Below are positions 46,376 to 57,509 of a DNA stretch of 64,000 bases, in pieces. This DNA is from Torreya grandis. Taxonomy: Eukaryota > Streptophyta > Pinopsida > Cupressales > Taxaceae. The translations under genes and the position numbers were made by a program. Numbering within the stretch: the stretch's first letter is position 1; every line of letters starts with the position of its first letter. The stretch is from the NCBI GenBank assembly GCA_037957365.1, contig JARHVA010001190.1, positions 3,230,001 to 3,294,000 on the forward strand, written 5' to 3'. Below the pieces are notes generated by a model. The model searched no databases and was not told the origin of the DNA. It was given only the letters and a program-made list of their open reading frames with translations.

Positions 46376-46393
46376 TGGTTCAATTATTGGGAC
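46376..46393 (+). promoter_or_regulatory. Primer binding site of element 4
   Basis: Three bases after the LTR the sequence reads TGGTTCAATTATTGGGAC. Like the element 1 site it keeps ttTTGG at the start and GGGAC at the end. The differences from the TGGCGCCGTTGCCGGGGA type are largely C-to-T and G-to-A, as expected from methylation decay. The priming tRNA cannot be named. Confidence 0.6.
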
Positions 46394-46399
46394 CCGTAG

Positions 46400-47290
46400 C
46401 ACTTTTTTGCACGATGGCGGGAAGATACTCGAATGGATATCTATGGAGAATGTTGAATGATGGGTTACTAGAGTAGAAGACAATTTTGCATTGTTGTATC
46501 TTGAACCAAGACTTTTCACACATACATGGGTAGAACAACATATGTATGACTCACGCTATGAAGCATTCTTTGTATAAGTGTTTTTTCACCTTTCAATGTA
46601 CGTGCAAGACCAATCAAGTAACTACAGATGGAAAGTTGCTTGGTTTGTAGAACATCAATTGGCTTTAGCACAATTGGGAGTGTCTTGGATGCGTGTAGTG
46701 GATGTTTGGTGGTGCAGAACCTTGAATAGTTATATTTTAGAATGTGTGGTCTTAAAATACTCATGTCCAAAGGATTCTCGATTTCACTTCCTCTGAGAGC
46801 CACGTGGAAGGTGTCTCAAGCATTATTCGCTCGAGATTAAGAAGCTTATAGTGGATTATGGACTTGAAAACTTCTCCATGGATGGCTAAACTCTCTCTCA
46901 TGTGAGTAGCACAGTTAGTGGAGAAATGGAGGGGCACACTTTGATGTAAGATTGTTGGTTTAGCATGGTAGTGAGTCAATGGGCGTTGTAGAAGCACAAG
47001 TATGATGAGGCTAGGAAAAGGGCTATGAATAAGGGTCTGCAAGGAGGCGTAAGGGCATAGTGAGGATTCCCCAACCACAGAACCACACCTATCACCAGCA
47101 AAGGTATGTGCAAGAGAATCAAGTCAGGAATTGGTGACTGAAGAACCCAATTTAAATACGTCCAATTCCCAACCCATAGTGCATGCTCATGCTCTTGAGT
47201 TAGATGACATTTTTATATGTGTTTGGGATATAGATAGTGTAGAATCAGAGATTGAACCTATTAGAGATTCTTTTGAATAACAAGACCAAG
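46400..47290 (+). pseudogene. Element 4 ORF1-like region before gag, unknown
   Basis: Coding texture in one main plus frame: VEDNFALLYLEPRLFTHTW (46,470), SRYEAFF, then 46,578-46,796 open with QDQSSNYRWKVAWFVEHQLA, LGVSWMRVVDVWWC and ECVVLKYSCPKDSRFHFL. Further on, after shifts, come KKLIVDYGLENFSMDG and a Gln/Asn/Ser-rich tail to about 47,285. It is Trp- and Val-rich and shows no domain I recognise. Ogre elements have an ORF1 of unknown role at this position (established), so it may be the counterpart. Confidence 0.5.
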
Positions 47291-47316
47291 ATATTAGTTT
47301 ATTTTTTATTTCTTTT

Positions 47317-48300
47317 ATGTTAAAATACAATTCTATGGCTCATCATGAAATGCTGAGTGGACCAAACATAGCCAGTGGGAAGAGTACCGACCCATCCATA
47401 GTTAATCAACGTACCTCTGTGCCCAATGTATCAAGTGCTTTTGTTGTTGCAAGAGGCACAAGAGGTGGTACCGATAGTGGTTCAAATGAGGGATCTGGAG
47501 GTGGTGTAGGAGGCATTGGTGGACCTCCCCAAAAAGGTCCAGGAGGGATTGGAAGTGCATCGTAGTAAGCTCCATTTCCAACACCTCATCTGCCCACTAT
47601 TTATTATGAGATGACACTCCATTTACCTGAGTATCATGATGTGTAAAATACAATAGAACATGTTCATAAGTGTGAACTTATCTGGAGAATGTGAGGAATT
47701 ACATCTACTAAATGAAAGGAAACTCAATTTACCATCACTCTTTTAGATCACGCACACAAGTGGTATCGTAATTTTGATCTGTAGAAGGTTGTGGTGAATT
47801 ATGAACAACTAAAGGAAGCTTTTCTCCAAGAATTTGATATTCTAAAGTTTGAATAATAGAGCATTGTTTCCCTAAAGGACATTAAGCAATAACTCGCTAA
47901 GAGCATGCGCGAGTATGATTTGCATTTTGAGATGCTTCTCTCTAAGATTTCTTTTGAGAAAAGCACCACTCAACATGCCCAGTGGTTCATAGGAGGCTTA
48001 TTGCTTCTGTTTTGATGCACCTTATCATATAAGACCTTCACTGACCCATGTGAGGCCTTGGAAGTTTCCCTTTGTGCATAAGCCATTGGAAGCATAAACA
48101 CAAGGATTAGTCCCTTCATGGAAGCTCAGATTGTTGCTATGACATTTCAACTAGAAAAATGCACTGCACATAGTACTCACGATACTCATAGTGGTTTTTG
48201 ATGTGTTGATTGTGAATCTGAAGGCCACAATAAGAATAATTGCCCTAGAAAGAGTATTCATATCATGGTGAATCAATCATGTGAGATTTTCCAAGAAGAG
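47317..48300 (+). pseudogene. Element 4 gag (capsid and first zinc knuckle)
   Basis: The N-terminal open part (47,317-47,565) is Gly/Ser-rich (RGGTDSGSNEGSGGGVGG). The capsid core follows: EHVHKCELIWRM, KETQFTITLLDHAHKWYRNF, NYEQLKEAFLQEFDILKFE, SIVSLKDIKQ, MREYDLHFEMLLSKI and TTQHAQWFIGGLLL (47,655-48,005). It fits the gag pattern with W at the WY(R/Y)NF site. A perfect CX2CX4HX4C knuckle (CVDCESEGHNKNNC) is at 48,202-48,243. Seven or more stops interrupt the frame. Role: particle protein binding element RNA. Confidence 0.87.
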
Positions 48301-49080
48301 CATGATGTGAGGGATTGCCCCCTGCTTTAGTGTGCTACACAATCAAAGGTATCTTCATATTGTAAAATATGTAATGCATCCCTATTAGTGAAATTCTTGA
48401 GGCATGCACACGTAGTACTCATCATACTTATGTTACCAATAACCAAGACAATGGTGGAATCTGGTCTTACAGAGGTCACAGTCATGGATGTGGAGGTGGT
48501 TATTTTCCACCTAGAACCTATAATAAGTGTAGTTATCCAGAGCACTACCAACGTGATTGCCTAGTGTATCCCACGTGTGTTTTTTATAAGAATGAGCAAT
48601 GTCTTGGAAGAATGCCTGGACCTGTATACTGGCATCACAAAGGAGAGAAATGAAAAGGGTGTTAGAATTATACGAATTGAAAATACTCAATAAAGACTAC
48701 ACCATGCTACTTCGACTAGTCCCAAGGTCAACATTACTACATGAAGTCATGGTCAATCCTAGTCTGTGTCAAATCAACCCATTGATAAGGTTTAATAGGA
48801 GGATTCTCATTTGACTCGTTATCTGAATGCTCAGCAATAGAAGGAAGTGTTAAATGACATAATGACTTTGGTGCGAGAGCTGCAAGGAGAGATCCATTTC
48901 CTCAAGGATAGAGATGCTACCACATGCGTTGACATACAAAAAGCTATAGATCATCACGACTTAGCACGTGATGAGTTCCATGAGTTATACAAGTGACTCC
49001 TTAACGAATACATTGTGCCCCTTTTTTGAAATTGGCTAAGACACATACACCTAGGCCTACAAAGGATTGTCGATTAAACC
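48301..49080 (+). pseudogene. Element 4 multi-knuckle and coil region
   Basis: After the first knuckle come decayed Cys/His clusters: CEIFQEEHDVRDCP (48,280), YCKICNAS (48,359) and KCSYPEHYQRDC (48,528-48,563). The gag C-terminus thus held several CCHC-like knuckles. From 48,838 a helical, charged stretch (ELQGEIHFLKDRD) precedes the protease. Confidence 0.55.
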
Positions 49081-49721
49081 ATGCACAGCGATAAGAAACT
49101 CATATCCATCCTAGTACAAAGGGGGATAAAGAGATCTTGGTCAACGCTGTTATTGATGGATGAGTCATTCAATATATCCCAGTTGATACTGGCACCAAAA
49201 TAAATGTACTCACTAAGGATTCTTAGAGGAAGATGATAAGCTATGCTTTGTAGCCTTCTCCTCATGTGATGTTTATGGCCAATAAGACTTGTGCACTGCC
49301 TATTGGAGTTGTTAAGGATGCCACCATGGATATTATAGGTGTCACTTTCAAAGTCGACTTTGAAGTGATTGAGTTAGTTGAAACTAATGACTTTCTAGTT
49401 CTCTTGGATTGCCCTTGGTGTTATGCAAATAGCTTCAAAAAATGCTATATCAGCTTTGAGAATGACAATCAGTGTGTTGTAATCCCCTTAGACCATGCTC
49501 AAGGACCTTCTTATGTTGATCTAGTTAATATTGACAAGGACATTAATCATATCTACAATGTCATAGCTCGGGGTACTAAATGCCTTGATCCTAGTTTGGA
49601 TGTCATATTGCATTGGGTGGATGAAAAATTTATCTCTAACACTACCAATATTGCTTGTGACTATTGGGCTCATGGTGAGTATGATCTTACTAGAAGGATT
49701 TGTGTCACTATTGGTAGTTAA
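49081..49721 (+). pseudogene. Element 4 aspartic protease
   Basis: The active site reads PVDTGTKINVLTKDS at about 49,182-49,226, with an intact Asp-Thr-Gly. The open frame 49,266-49,721 follows with CALPIGVVKDATMDIIGVTF, FEVIELVETNDFLVLLDCPW and CYANSFKKCYISFENDNQCV. This matches the flap and the LGRPW-type motif (here LLDCPW) of plant Ty3/gypsy proteases. The tail beyond about residue 100 is not recognised. Confidence 0.75.
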
Positions 49722-50590
49722 GAGGATGCTCTGCAGAAGCACCATAAATGCACCACCTATTTGGACGTATTATGGTTGCACCACCTATTTGGTTAGATGA
49801 ACCTCCCATATTTCATGGTCAAATGGAAGTCCAAGAGTATGTGCAGCAATTGGAGGCCTTTATGTATTTGAAGATGAATGGATGCATGTGATTATCCATA
49901 TTTTTGATGGAACAATTGCTTGGTGGTAGAGAACTCACCATCATAATTTGCTCACTTGGGACCAAGTTCACTCTGCTATGCACCATCATTTTCACCATGA
50001 TAACCATGTTCATGGTTCCATTAGTTATGATGGCATTAGTTCTCTAGAAGCTCATCTTGAGGCCTGTGAAAATATGTGAAAGGTGGATGAGACATTTTTA
50101 CCTGATTATGTTTTGGTTCATGCATTCTATGGTACTCTATGCACCTGGGCTAGAGCATGATATGTACATGAAGAGCAACACATGGAGATAGATTGTTGGC
50201 CTTTCCTTGAATGTAATATAATTGCAGCACTACCTTACTCATCCCCTCGGATGAATTTATGCCTTACGTTGCAAGCCATGCATCAGGTTATTGTAGGTGA
50301 TCTAATGCCGATTGAAGATTGCATTAGACATATACATGGAGGGCAATAGGAAAGCTTGAACATTTTTCAAGAACCTAATATGAAAGCATCATCTTCATCA
50401 CTTCAACCTAAACTAGACCATGCATTAAGAGAACAGATCCAGAAAGGTAAAAAAAAGGTTGTGTACCAGGTTGATGAAGGTACAAATTCAAATCTACCTA
50501 TCCTTCCACTGATCACTTGGCTTTGCATACTGAGTATGGCATGTGTAATGTCTAAGACACCATCCATAATGACCAGCATCCATATTTAGA
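49722..50590 (+). pseudogene. Second gag-like domain in element 4, between protease and RT
   Basis: With frame changes this reads PPIFHGQMEVQEYVQQLEAF (49,803-49,865), IFDGTIAWW (49,900), RTHHHNLLTWDQVHSAMHHH and FHHDNHVHGSISYDGISSL (to 50,042), then MRHFYLIMF-like and YVLVHAFYGTL. This is the order of a Ty3/gypsy capsid core (F.G....eyl..lE......A..fl.G.A..Ww.......tWd.f...l...F). An open tail (50,356-50,589) is Lys/Gln/Ser-rich. A normal gag already lies upstream at 47.3-48.3 kb. It may be an acquired domain, or a piece of another element lodged here. Confidence 0.55.
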
Positions 50591-52170
50591 TCCCCTTCAA
50601 ATGATCCCACATAATATTGGCACAGAGGACACGCCCAAGATGGCTATTATGGGGGACTATTGGTCTGATACTAAGATCTCCAAGGTTTTTGAACTATTAA
50701 AGGAGTATCAAGATGTTTTTCCATAGAATTACACTGAGATGAAAGAAGGTCATTCTTTATTGGGCAAGATGCACATCAAGCTAGTAGAGGGTGTTTGCCC
50801 TGTCAAAAAAATAGTATTGTAGGAATCCCAACTTACATGCTTGGGTTAAGAAGGAGATTGATAACATGTTACATGTTGGAGTCATCACTCCTATTGACGA
50901 GTTTAAATGGGTGAGCCTCATGGCCATCAGTATCAAGAAAGATAGTCGCATTCATTTTATGTGGACTATCAGGCACTCAATGTTGCTTGTGTAACTGACC
51001 CCTTTCTAACACTCTTCACTAAGGAGATCTTAGGAGTTATTGGGTGCAAGATTTATACATTCACTGATGGTTTCTCTGGATATCATCAAGTCTAGATCAC
51101 TCAAGAAGATAAACTGAAGACCACCTTTGCAACCGAATGGGGTTCATTCACTCACAACGTGATGCCTTCCAATTTGAAGAATGCTTTTGCTATGTTTTCA
51201 TAGATTGTGGTCGAGGCTTTCAAAGATTTTATTCATAAATTATTTCAAGTTTAAATGGATGATTGGACTATCTACAGTATAGTGTGGGACCATTGTGTTA
51301 ATCTTTGCCTTATGCTTGAGCACTATCGAAACCTTCAGATTTATTTGAATCTAAAGAAATGTGTTTTTACTACCCCGTTTGGTATTTTACTAGATCTTGT
51401 TATTTGTTGTGATGGACTCTTAGTGGATCTAGCTAAGATCGCAGTTATTCTTTGCCTTCTAGTGCCAACCACCTAGAAAGATTTTTGCACCTTCCTAAGA
51501 CACATGAGATACTATAGGAATTTCATTCGAGGTTATGCTAAGAACATTACATCACAGGAGGAAGTATTGAAACAAAATGGTGAGTTTATCTAGATCGATG
51601 CTCACCAACAGGCATTTGTCATACTCAAGGACAAGCTCATTACTACCCCCATTCTCTAGTTTGTGGACAAGACAAAGCCCTTTCATGTGCATGTCAATGC
51701 TTTAGGCATGGAAGTATGCACTATCCTTGCTCAGCATGGTGAGGGCAACCTTGATCATCATATCTATTTTTCTAGTCAGAAGCTCACTCCAGCTGAACAA
51801 AATTATTTGACTATAGCATGTGAAGCCTTGTCCATGGTCTACACGCTTCAAAAAATTTGTCAGTATTTATTAGGCACCCCATTCATTTTCTTTGTGAACT
51901 ATGAAGCACTGAAATACCTAGTGAATAAGTTGGTGTTACATGGATGCAGTTGTCATTGGATTGTGCTTTTCTAAGATTTCTAGTTCTTGGTGATGGTGAA
52001 ACCTAGAAAGGCTAATTATGGCCCTAATCATTTGTCACACATTGAATCTGGTGAATTGATCCATGCAATTGAGGGTGACTTACCTGACATGAAACTTTTC
52101 CAAGCTACATGCATGCCCAAAGAGTTGGAGGATATTGCAGCTTTTCTAAATACGAGTTCAGCACCATCCC
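50591..52170 (+). pseudogene. Element 4 reverse transcriptase and RNase H
   Basis: RT reads KVFELLKEYQDVFP, (F)YVDYQALNVACVTDPFLT, CKIYTFTDGFSGYHQV, DKLKTTFATEWGSF, then the catalytic box MDDWTIYS at 51,255 (first position changed to a stop, both aspartates kept), and LNLKKCVFTTPFGILLDLVI. RNase H follows: KPFHVHVNALGMEVCTILAQ, HHIYFSSQKLTPAEQNYLTI, ACEALSMVYTLQKICQYLLG (51,675-51,890). The D of FHVHVDA has become N. A connection (GPNHLSHIESGEL) ends near 52,170. No plant-type second RNase H is present. Confidence 0.9.
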
Positions 52171-53372
52171 ACCTCAACACTTATGAGAAGAAGTAGTTGG
52201 TTTTTCATGTAGCTCCCTTCTAGCTCATAAGGGGTGACCTTTATAAGCTTAGGTGGGATGAAGTTTTATGCTGCTGCATCATGCAACATGAGTGCATTGA
52301 GGTGGTTCAAGAATTTCATGAAGGTGTCACTATAGGACATTGTGTCGGTGATGCTACAGTGCAAAAGGTTCTTTTAGCTGGTTTGTGTTGGCCTACTCTA
52401 TTTTAGGATGCTAAAGGTTATGCGCACCAATGTGATATATGTCAGTGCATGGGTAAGTTGAATAGAAGGGATGTTATGCCCCTTCATCTGATCTTGACAC
52501 ATGAACCCTTTGAGAAATGGGTTGTTAATTTTGTTGGCCCCATTAATCTAGCAAGGAGGCATACTAGAGCATGTTATGTCATTACCACCACTGATTAACT
52601 CACTCATTGAGCTGAAGTAGTGCCAACCTAGGATTGTACCACTACCACTACTACTAGATTTTTAGGAAAAATATTATTACAAGTATGGATGTCTGTTAAG
52701 TTTGACTAGTGATCAAGGATCTCATTTTTTTAACGAGACCATTTGCATCCTTTTGGCTGAGTTCATGATCGTGCACCACAAGATTACACCTTACCATCCT
52801 CAAGCCAATAGTACAGTTGAAGCATTCAATAAGATCTTAGTTAGTACATTGATAAAGATTTGTAATATTAGACACACTAACTGGGATGATCATGTTTCTA
52901 CAGTATTATTGGTATATCAGACCACATACAAATGATTGAACAAGAATACACCCTTTAATATTGTGTTTGGTACCGAAGCCATTCTTCTAGTTGAGTTCCT
53001 TATACCCTCTCTACATATTGCACGCATTGGTCAGTTGGATGATGAGGAATCATTGAAAGCGTGCTTGGATTTGCTTTGATTTAGTTGGATGAAACCCACT
53101 TTATAATGCATTGGAGTCAAGGAGTGGAGAAGCAGAAATAGGACCGACATGATCATCATCTTAAGAATAAGACTTTTTCTCTAGGTATACAAAATTTGGT
53201 TTATGACTCCAAGTTTGTGCACCATTCAAAAAAACTTCACATCCATTAGGATGGTTTATTTATTGTTCATAGTATTCATCCCACTGGTGTGTGCAAGTTG
53301 AAGCGGTTAGATGGTCAGTTCCTTCCAAGCTATTTTAATGATAGTTGGCTTCACCCCTACTATTTTGTGTAG
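52171..53372 (+). pseudogene. Element 4 integrase
   Basis: The zinc-binding domain has HECIEVVQEFHEGVTIGHC, QKVLLAGLCWPTLF and HQCDICQCMGKLNRRD (H,H,C,C visible). The core follows: KWVVNFVGPINLARRHT (the usual first Asp is Asn), TSDQGSHFFNETI in the 52,702-52,935 open stretch (second Asp) and YHPQANSTVEAFNKIL (Glu present). Then NTPFNIVFGTEAILLVEFLI, NLVYDSKFVHHSKKLHIH and KLKRLDGQFLPSYFNDSWLH lead to YYFV and a stop at about 53,372. No chromodomain. Confidence 0.9.
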
Positions 53373-54299
53373 TGTTTTCCCTCTTTGGTAATAAGCCATA
53401 TGCCACTATTTTAGTTTAGGCATTTGGTTTGTTTTTCAATAAGGCGTGGCATTGGTTGCACGCCCTTGCTTAGTTTTAGGTCAAAATTTGGTTCTTTGCT
53501 TTTATAATTCTTTGTAATGTTTTGGAGGACCACAGGCAACTTTTAGTGTGGGGTAAGAAGGGTGAAAGAAGTAAAACTATAGAGCACAAAGGAAATGGTG
53601 AATGGGAATGCATGCAATAAAAAAGGGCACGTAAGTGGAAGTGTATGAGGACATGTGGGTATGCATGATGTAATGTGTAACCGCTACGAAGAATCAAGGT
53701 AAAGAAATGAGGATTTGCCTTAGAAATAGAAATTTTGAAATTCTTTGCAGCTATCATGCACTTAGGGAAAAGTGTGGGATGGGACAAATGTGTTAAATGT
53801 GAGAAAAGCAATTATAATGGCAAGTGTACCATTTGTGAATCATGAAAATACCGTTTGAAGCATTAATTACGTGAAGTGATGGATGAGGTAATGAAGAATT
53901 AAATGAGGATTAACCCCTCAAGGCGATAAAAGGTTAAACACGTATCATTTTACATTTTACTATTGTAAATTCATGATTGTACAGAGCTAGAGGAGCATTT
54001 TCAAGCTACCAAGAGAGCAATTTCAAGCTATCAGAAGACCGTATATCAACTATAAATGACCAATTTGAGTGTTGTGGAGTGAAGCAATTGTGGTGAATAG
54101 GAAAAGTGTTGAAGTAGTGATTGAGGACACATAGGTTGAATGAAATACAAGTTGTAAGTGTCAACATTTGCCATTGGAGGATGTTGAAGCAGGAGAGCTA
54201 AACAAGTTAGAGAAGAAATCATGTGTTCGTTCGGGAGGGTCAAACAACTGTGCCTCAACCTTCAAGCTCCTTTGAGGGTAATGTGGCCAAATAAAAAGG
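53373..54299 (+). other. Element 4 spacer after integrase
   Basis: About 0.9 kb with no conserved coding signal. G- and A-rich on the plus strand. The Leu/His-rich minus-strand frames here look like complements, not genes. Confidence 0.5.
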
Positions 54300-57200
54300 C
54301 CCAGTACAGTGAGCCCTTACCTGTAATCCATGAAGAAGAGGAATTTGAGAGTTGCATGAGTACAACTAGTTTTGACAAGGGAAGAGGTACCTAGTGAGTC
54401 CGACACACAAGAGGAAAGTTTAATACAAGAAATCGAGGGAATGGACAAGACAAAATCTGTAATGGCACACCAGGCAAAGAAGAAAGATACATCACCACCT
54501 CCACCCCTAGTGTTTATTGAGGAGATGCAATATCCTGAAGTAGTTTTGCACATGGAGAAGTAGGAATCGAATGTGCCAACCTTCAATGTTTTTGACTATA
54601 ATCATCAACTAAGGAATGAGGTGGAGTTGTAGCATGACTACTAGGTGGAGCACTAGAATACCCAAAATGAGCTTGTTTATGAACTAAGTATTTTTAATAA
54701 ACTTAATGATGCAGGACTATTTTACCTATTTAATCTACCATACTTTGGGAAACCTGTGGAAGCTGTAAATTTTCTTATTTCAAGCATGCATGAGGATTAT
54801 TTCTATTTTGGTGAGCACAAGATGAGGATCACGTCCCAAAGGGTGAGAAAATTTATAGTTTTACAATGCTTGGGCACTGACCTCAATGGATACTTGGAAG
54901 ACTAGGAGGAAATTGAGAAGACGTCCATGACACTTGAATACAGGAAGAAAGGCCATGCAATGCATATAACGAATCTTCAGGATCCCACCCTTAAAGTTGT
55001 CACACGCTTGATAATGACCAAGGTTGGAGGTGTGGACAGATGGAAGGAAGTGGACATGGCACATTTGCATGTCACCCATCAGGTTACCCTTGAAGTTAAG
55101 TACAACTGGTTGCAGTATTTTGCTGAGAGAATTATTACAAATGCAAAAAAGACCCACTGCCTACCAAACTATAAATTTGGTTGGGGGGTTATTTTTTTGT
55201 TTAGTTTTTAATGAAATTGATGTACCGGAGTACATAATTGGTTCTTTGAAATGGGCTTACCCCCTGCGCATAAGTATCTTGCAAAAATTTTAAAAATATT
55301 CACTTGCCCTTGCACTATAATTCCTTCCCATAAGGCTAAGATGAAGGGATAATACGATGGCATGAAGGAAGCTTTTGGAAAGTGGCGTGTTCCCAAAGAC
55401 TTGCCTCAGCTTGGATACTAAGCTCGATTTGTAGTTAAACAACATTTCTCTTTAGCGCGCATCTGGATGAGCCCCTCAGATGACTTGTTCAAATGGTTCA
55501 AGTTTCCATACGCCTTCATTTCCATATATTTCATGAATGCCATCAACAAGATATATGATGCATACCCTGTACAAATTGATGCTGAAAGGATTGACGTTGA
55601 GACTCATACTCTCTACCAAATATATGTTTATCCAAGGAAAAAGGCATACAGAGAGCTATTGGAGTCAAACAATACCAACATTAAGGTTTAGGTGATTTTG
55701 GTTGATGATTCTATTCATTCTTTATTTTACATGTTAAATCCATTAAAGAAGACATCAGGGAGTGTGGTCAATAAGATGGAAACTATACCATCCCTACCGG
55801 AGATAAGGAGGCATAGGAAGCAGAAGAGGAAAGGGCACGATGCCAGCACTAGCGCTCATCTTGAACAATTTATGTGGCAACGGACTGCCCCTTTCCCACC
55901 AAAGGATAATGTGCATGTAGGTTGACCAAAAGGCCCTGATCCTACAATGCAACATGTTCCAATAAGAAACTTTAACGCTTAGAGATGGTGACATGGACAA
56001 AAGGCAAAAACCCCAAAAACAACATCAGAAAGAGAACCTTTGAATAAAAATAAGAGGAAGAAGAAGTCACCAAGACACAGGAGAAGACACCCTCACCAGG
56101 GTGGCATGAAGATGACACCCTCACCAACATGGCATGAAGAAGCCACCCTTGAGGAAGCACAAGTGGATATTGAAAGTCCCATTGGTGAAGAGAGGAATCA
56201 TTTAGACACAGCCTTAGTAATGAGTGGTTTTGATATCGATCCCAGTCACCAAGAATAAGACCCGAATTTGAAATACTTGAGCGAGATCCATCTAAGGGGA
56301 AGGATCCAGTCGACAGATCCAACTAGTAAAGGCTAGTGACTATTGATACAACCATTACTCTTCACACTCAGTACCAACAAGGAGTGTCAGACAAACATTT
56401 ATTTATGTGGGAGTATTTTGTAAAGTAAGACTCAACCGAGAAGAATCAATGAGAATTGTCATTTTATAATGATATCTATAATGAAGAACATCATTTTGAA
56501 TTGCCCTTCAAAATCCTAAAATTGACATCGGGAGAGGTAAAACTTCCTAACACACTTTGGGTAGATCCCCGAATGTGCATCTCATCACAGGCAAGTGCAA
56601 AACTCTTGAATTTTGCTCATAAGGTGAAAATGCATAATGCCTTGGCTAAATCTGATGTGAGGTGACTCTAGAGGAAGCATCAAGAAATGGTTACTCTTTA
56701 TCGTAACTAGTGCACCGTAAGGATAAAACTTGAAGAGGAGTTGGGAGACCTCAAGTGCCAATTGGAAACAACTACAGTAGCTCGAGTAAAGACCCTAACC
56801 ATCTATAAGTCTATTTTGGACCAGGATCCAGCTCTTGCAGATGGAGTACCACTTTCCAGGGAGGTGATTGATAAGTTGTAAACCTTGGTAGAACTTTTTT
56901 TTAAGAAATGCAAAGACCAGTCCCTGACATGATCAAGCATGGGCGATGGAATAATTTAATGAAGCCATCGAGGTCTGTAAGATTTTTGTGAACAAGGTTG
57001 GTGATATTTTTCCCATGATGAATGGGTTTTTTTCTAAGTAGGCACAACCCGAAAAAAAAATGGAAGTAAGATGTTAAGCAAAGGAGCTTCAGTGCCAGCA
57101 GTTGGCTGACAAGGCCTTGACAATAAAATATCACACTGAGTGCACCAAAGCATTTGAAGATGTGGAGGCTTTAGAAAATTAAAAAAGCACTCACCACTAG

Positions 57201-57480
57201 GAATTAAATGCTAGTTTCATGGCACTTCGAGGATAGGTTTCAATAGAGTTCACCTCTCTTGAAGACATTCACAAGGATGCTTTTGCATCCTTTGAGTGTT
57301 TGATCGTTCAAGCAGGTGACTATCTCAAGCAACCTGAGGAGACCAAGAAGCTTAAGGAGGTGGTTGAATAAATCACGTCCAAGCTCCAAAATTCTTTAAA
57401 TCATTAAGAGGGTGTGAAGAGGCAGATTGAATAGTTGGGACCTGAATTTGTGGAGGGACCTAAAAAAGATGCATAGTTCG
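54300..57480 (+). pseudogene. Element 4 extra ORF region (about 1,000 codons), unknown
   Basis: Downstream of integrase and in sense orientation, a long decayed ORF is readable. Parts: TREEVPSESDTQEESLIQEI (acidic); FYLFNLPYFGKPVEAVNFLI, SSMHEDYFYFGEHKMRITSQ; VKYNWLQYFAERIITNAKKT; after shifts FNEIDVPEYIIGSLKWA; FGKWRVPKDLPQLGY and LFKWFKFPYAFISIYFM (55,480-55,550); a basic stretch RRHRKQKRKGHD and NKNKRKKKSPRHRRRHPHQG (55,810-56,100) like nuclear targeting signals; and a helical, charged C-terminal half to 57,480. The YNW..YFAERI....K stretch loosely recalls the helical putative plant transposon protein domain; that is a weak inference. No enzyme motif seen. Confidence 0.55.
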
Positions 57481-57509
57481 AGATGGACTATTGGATTAGT
57501 GTGGAGTGA

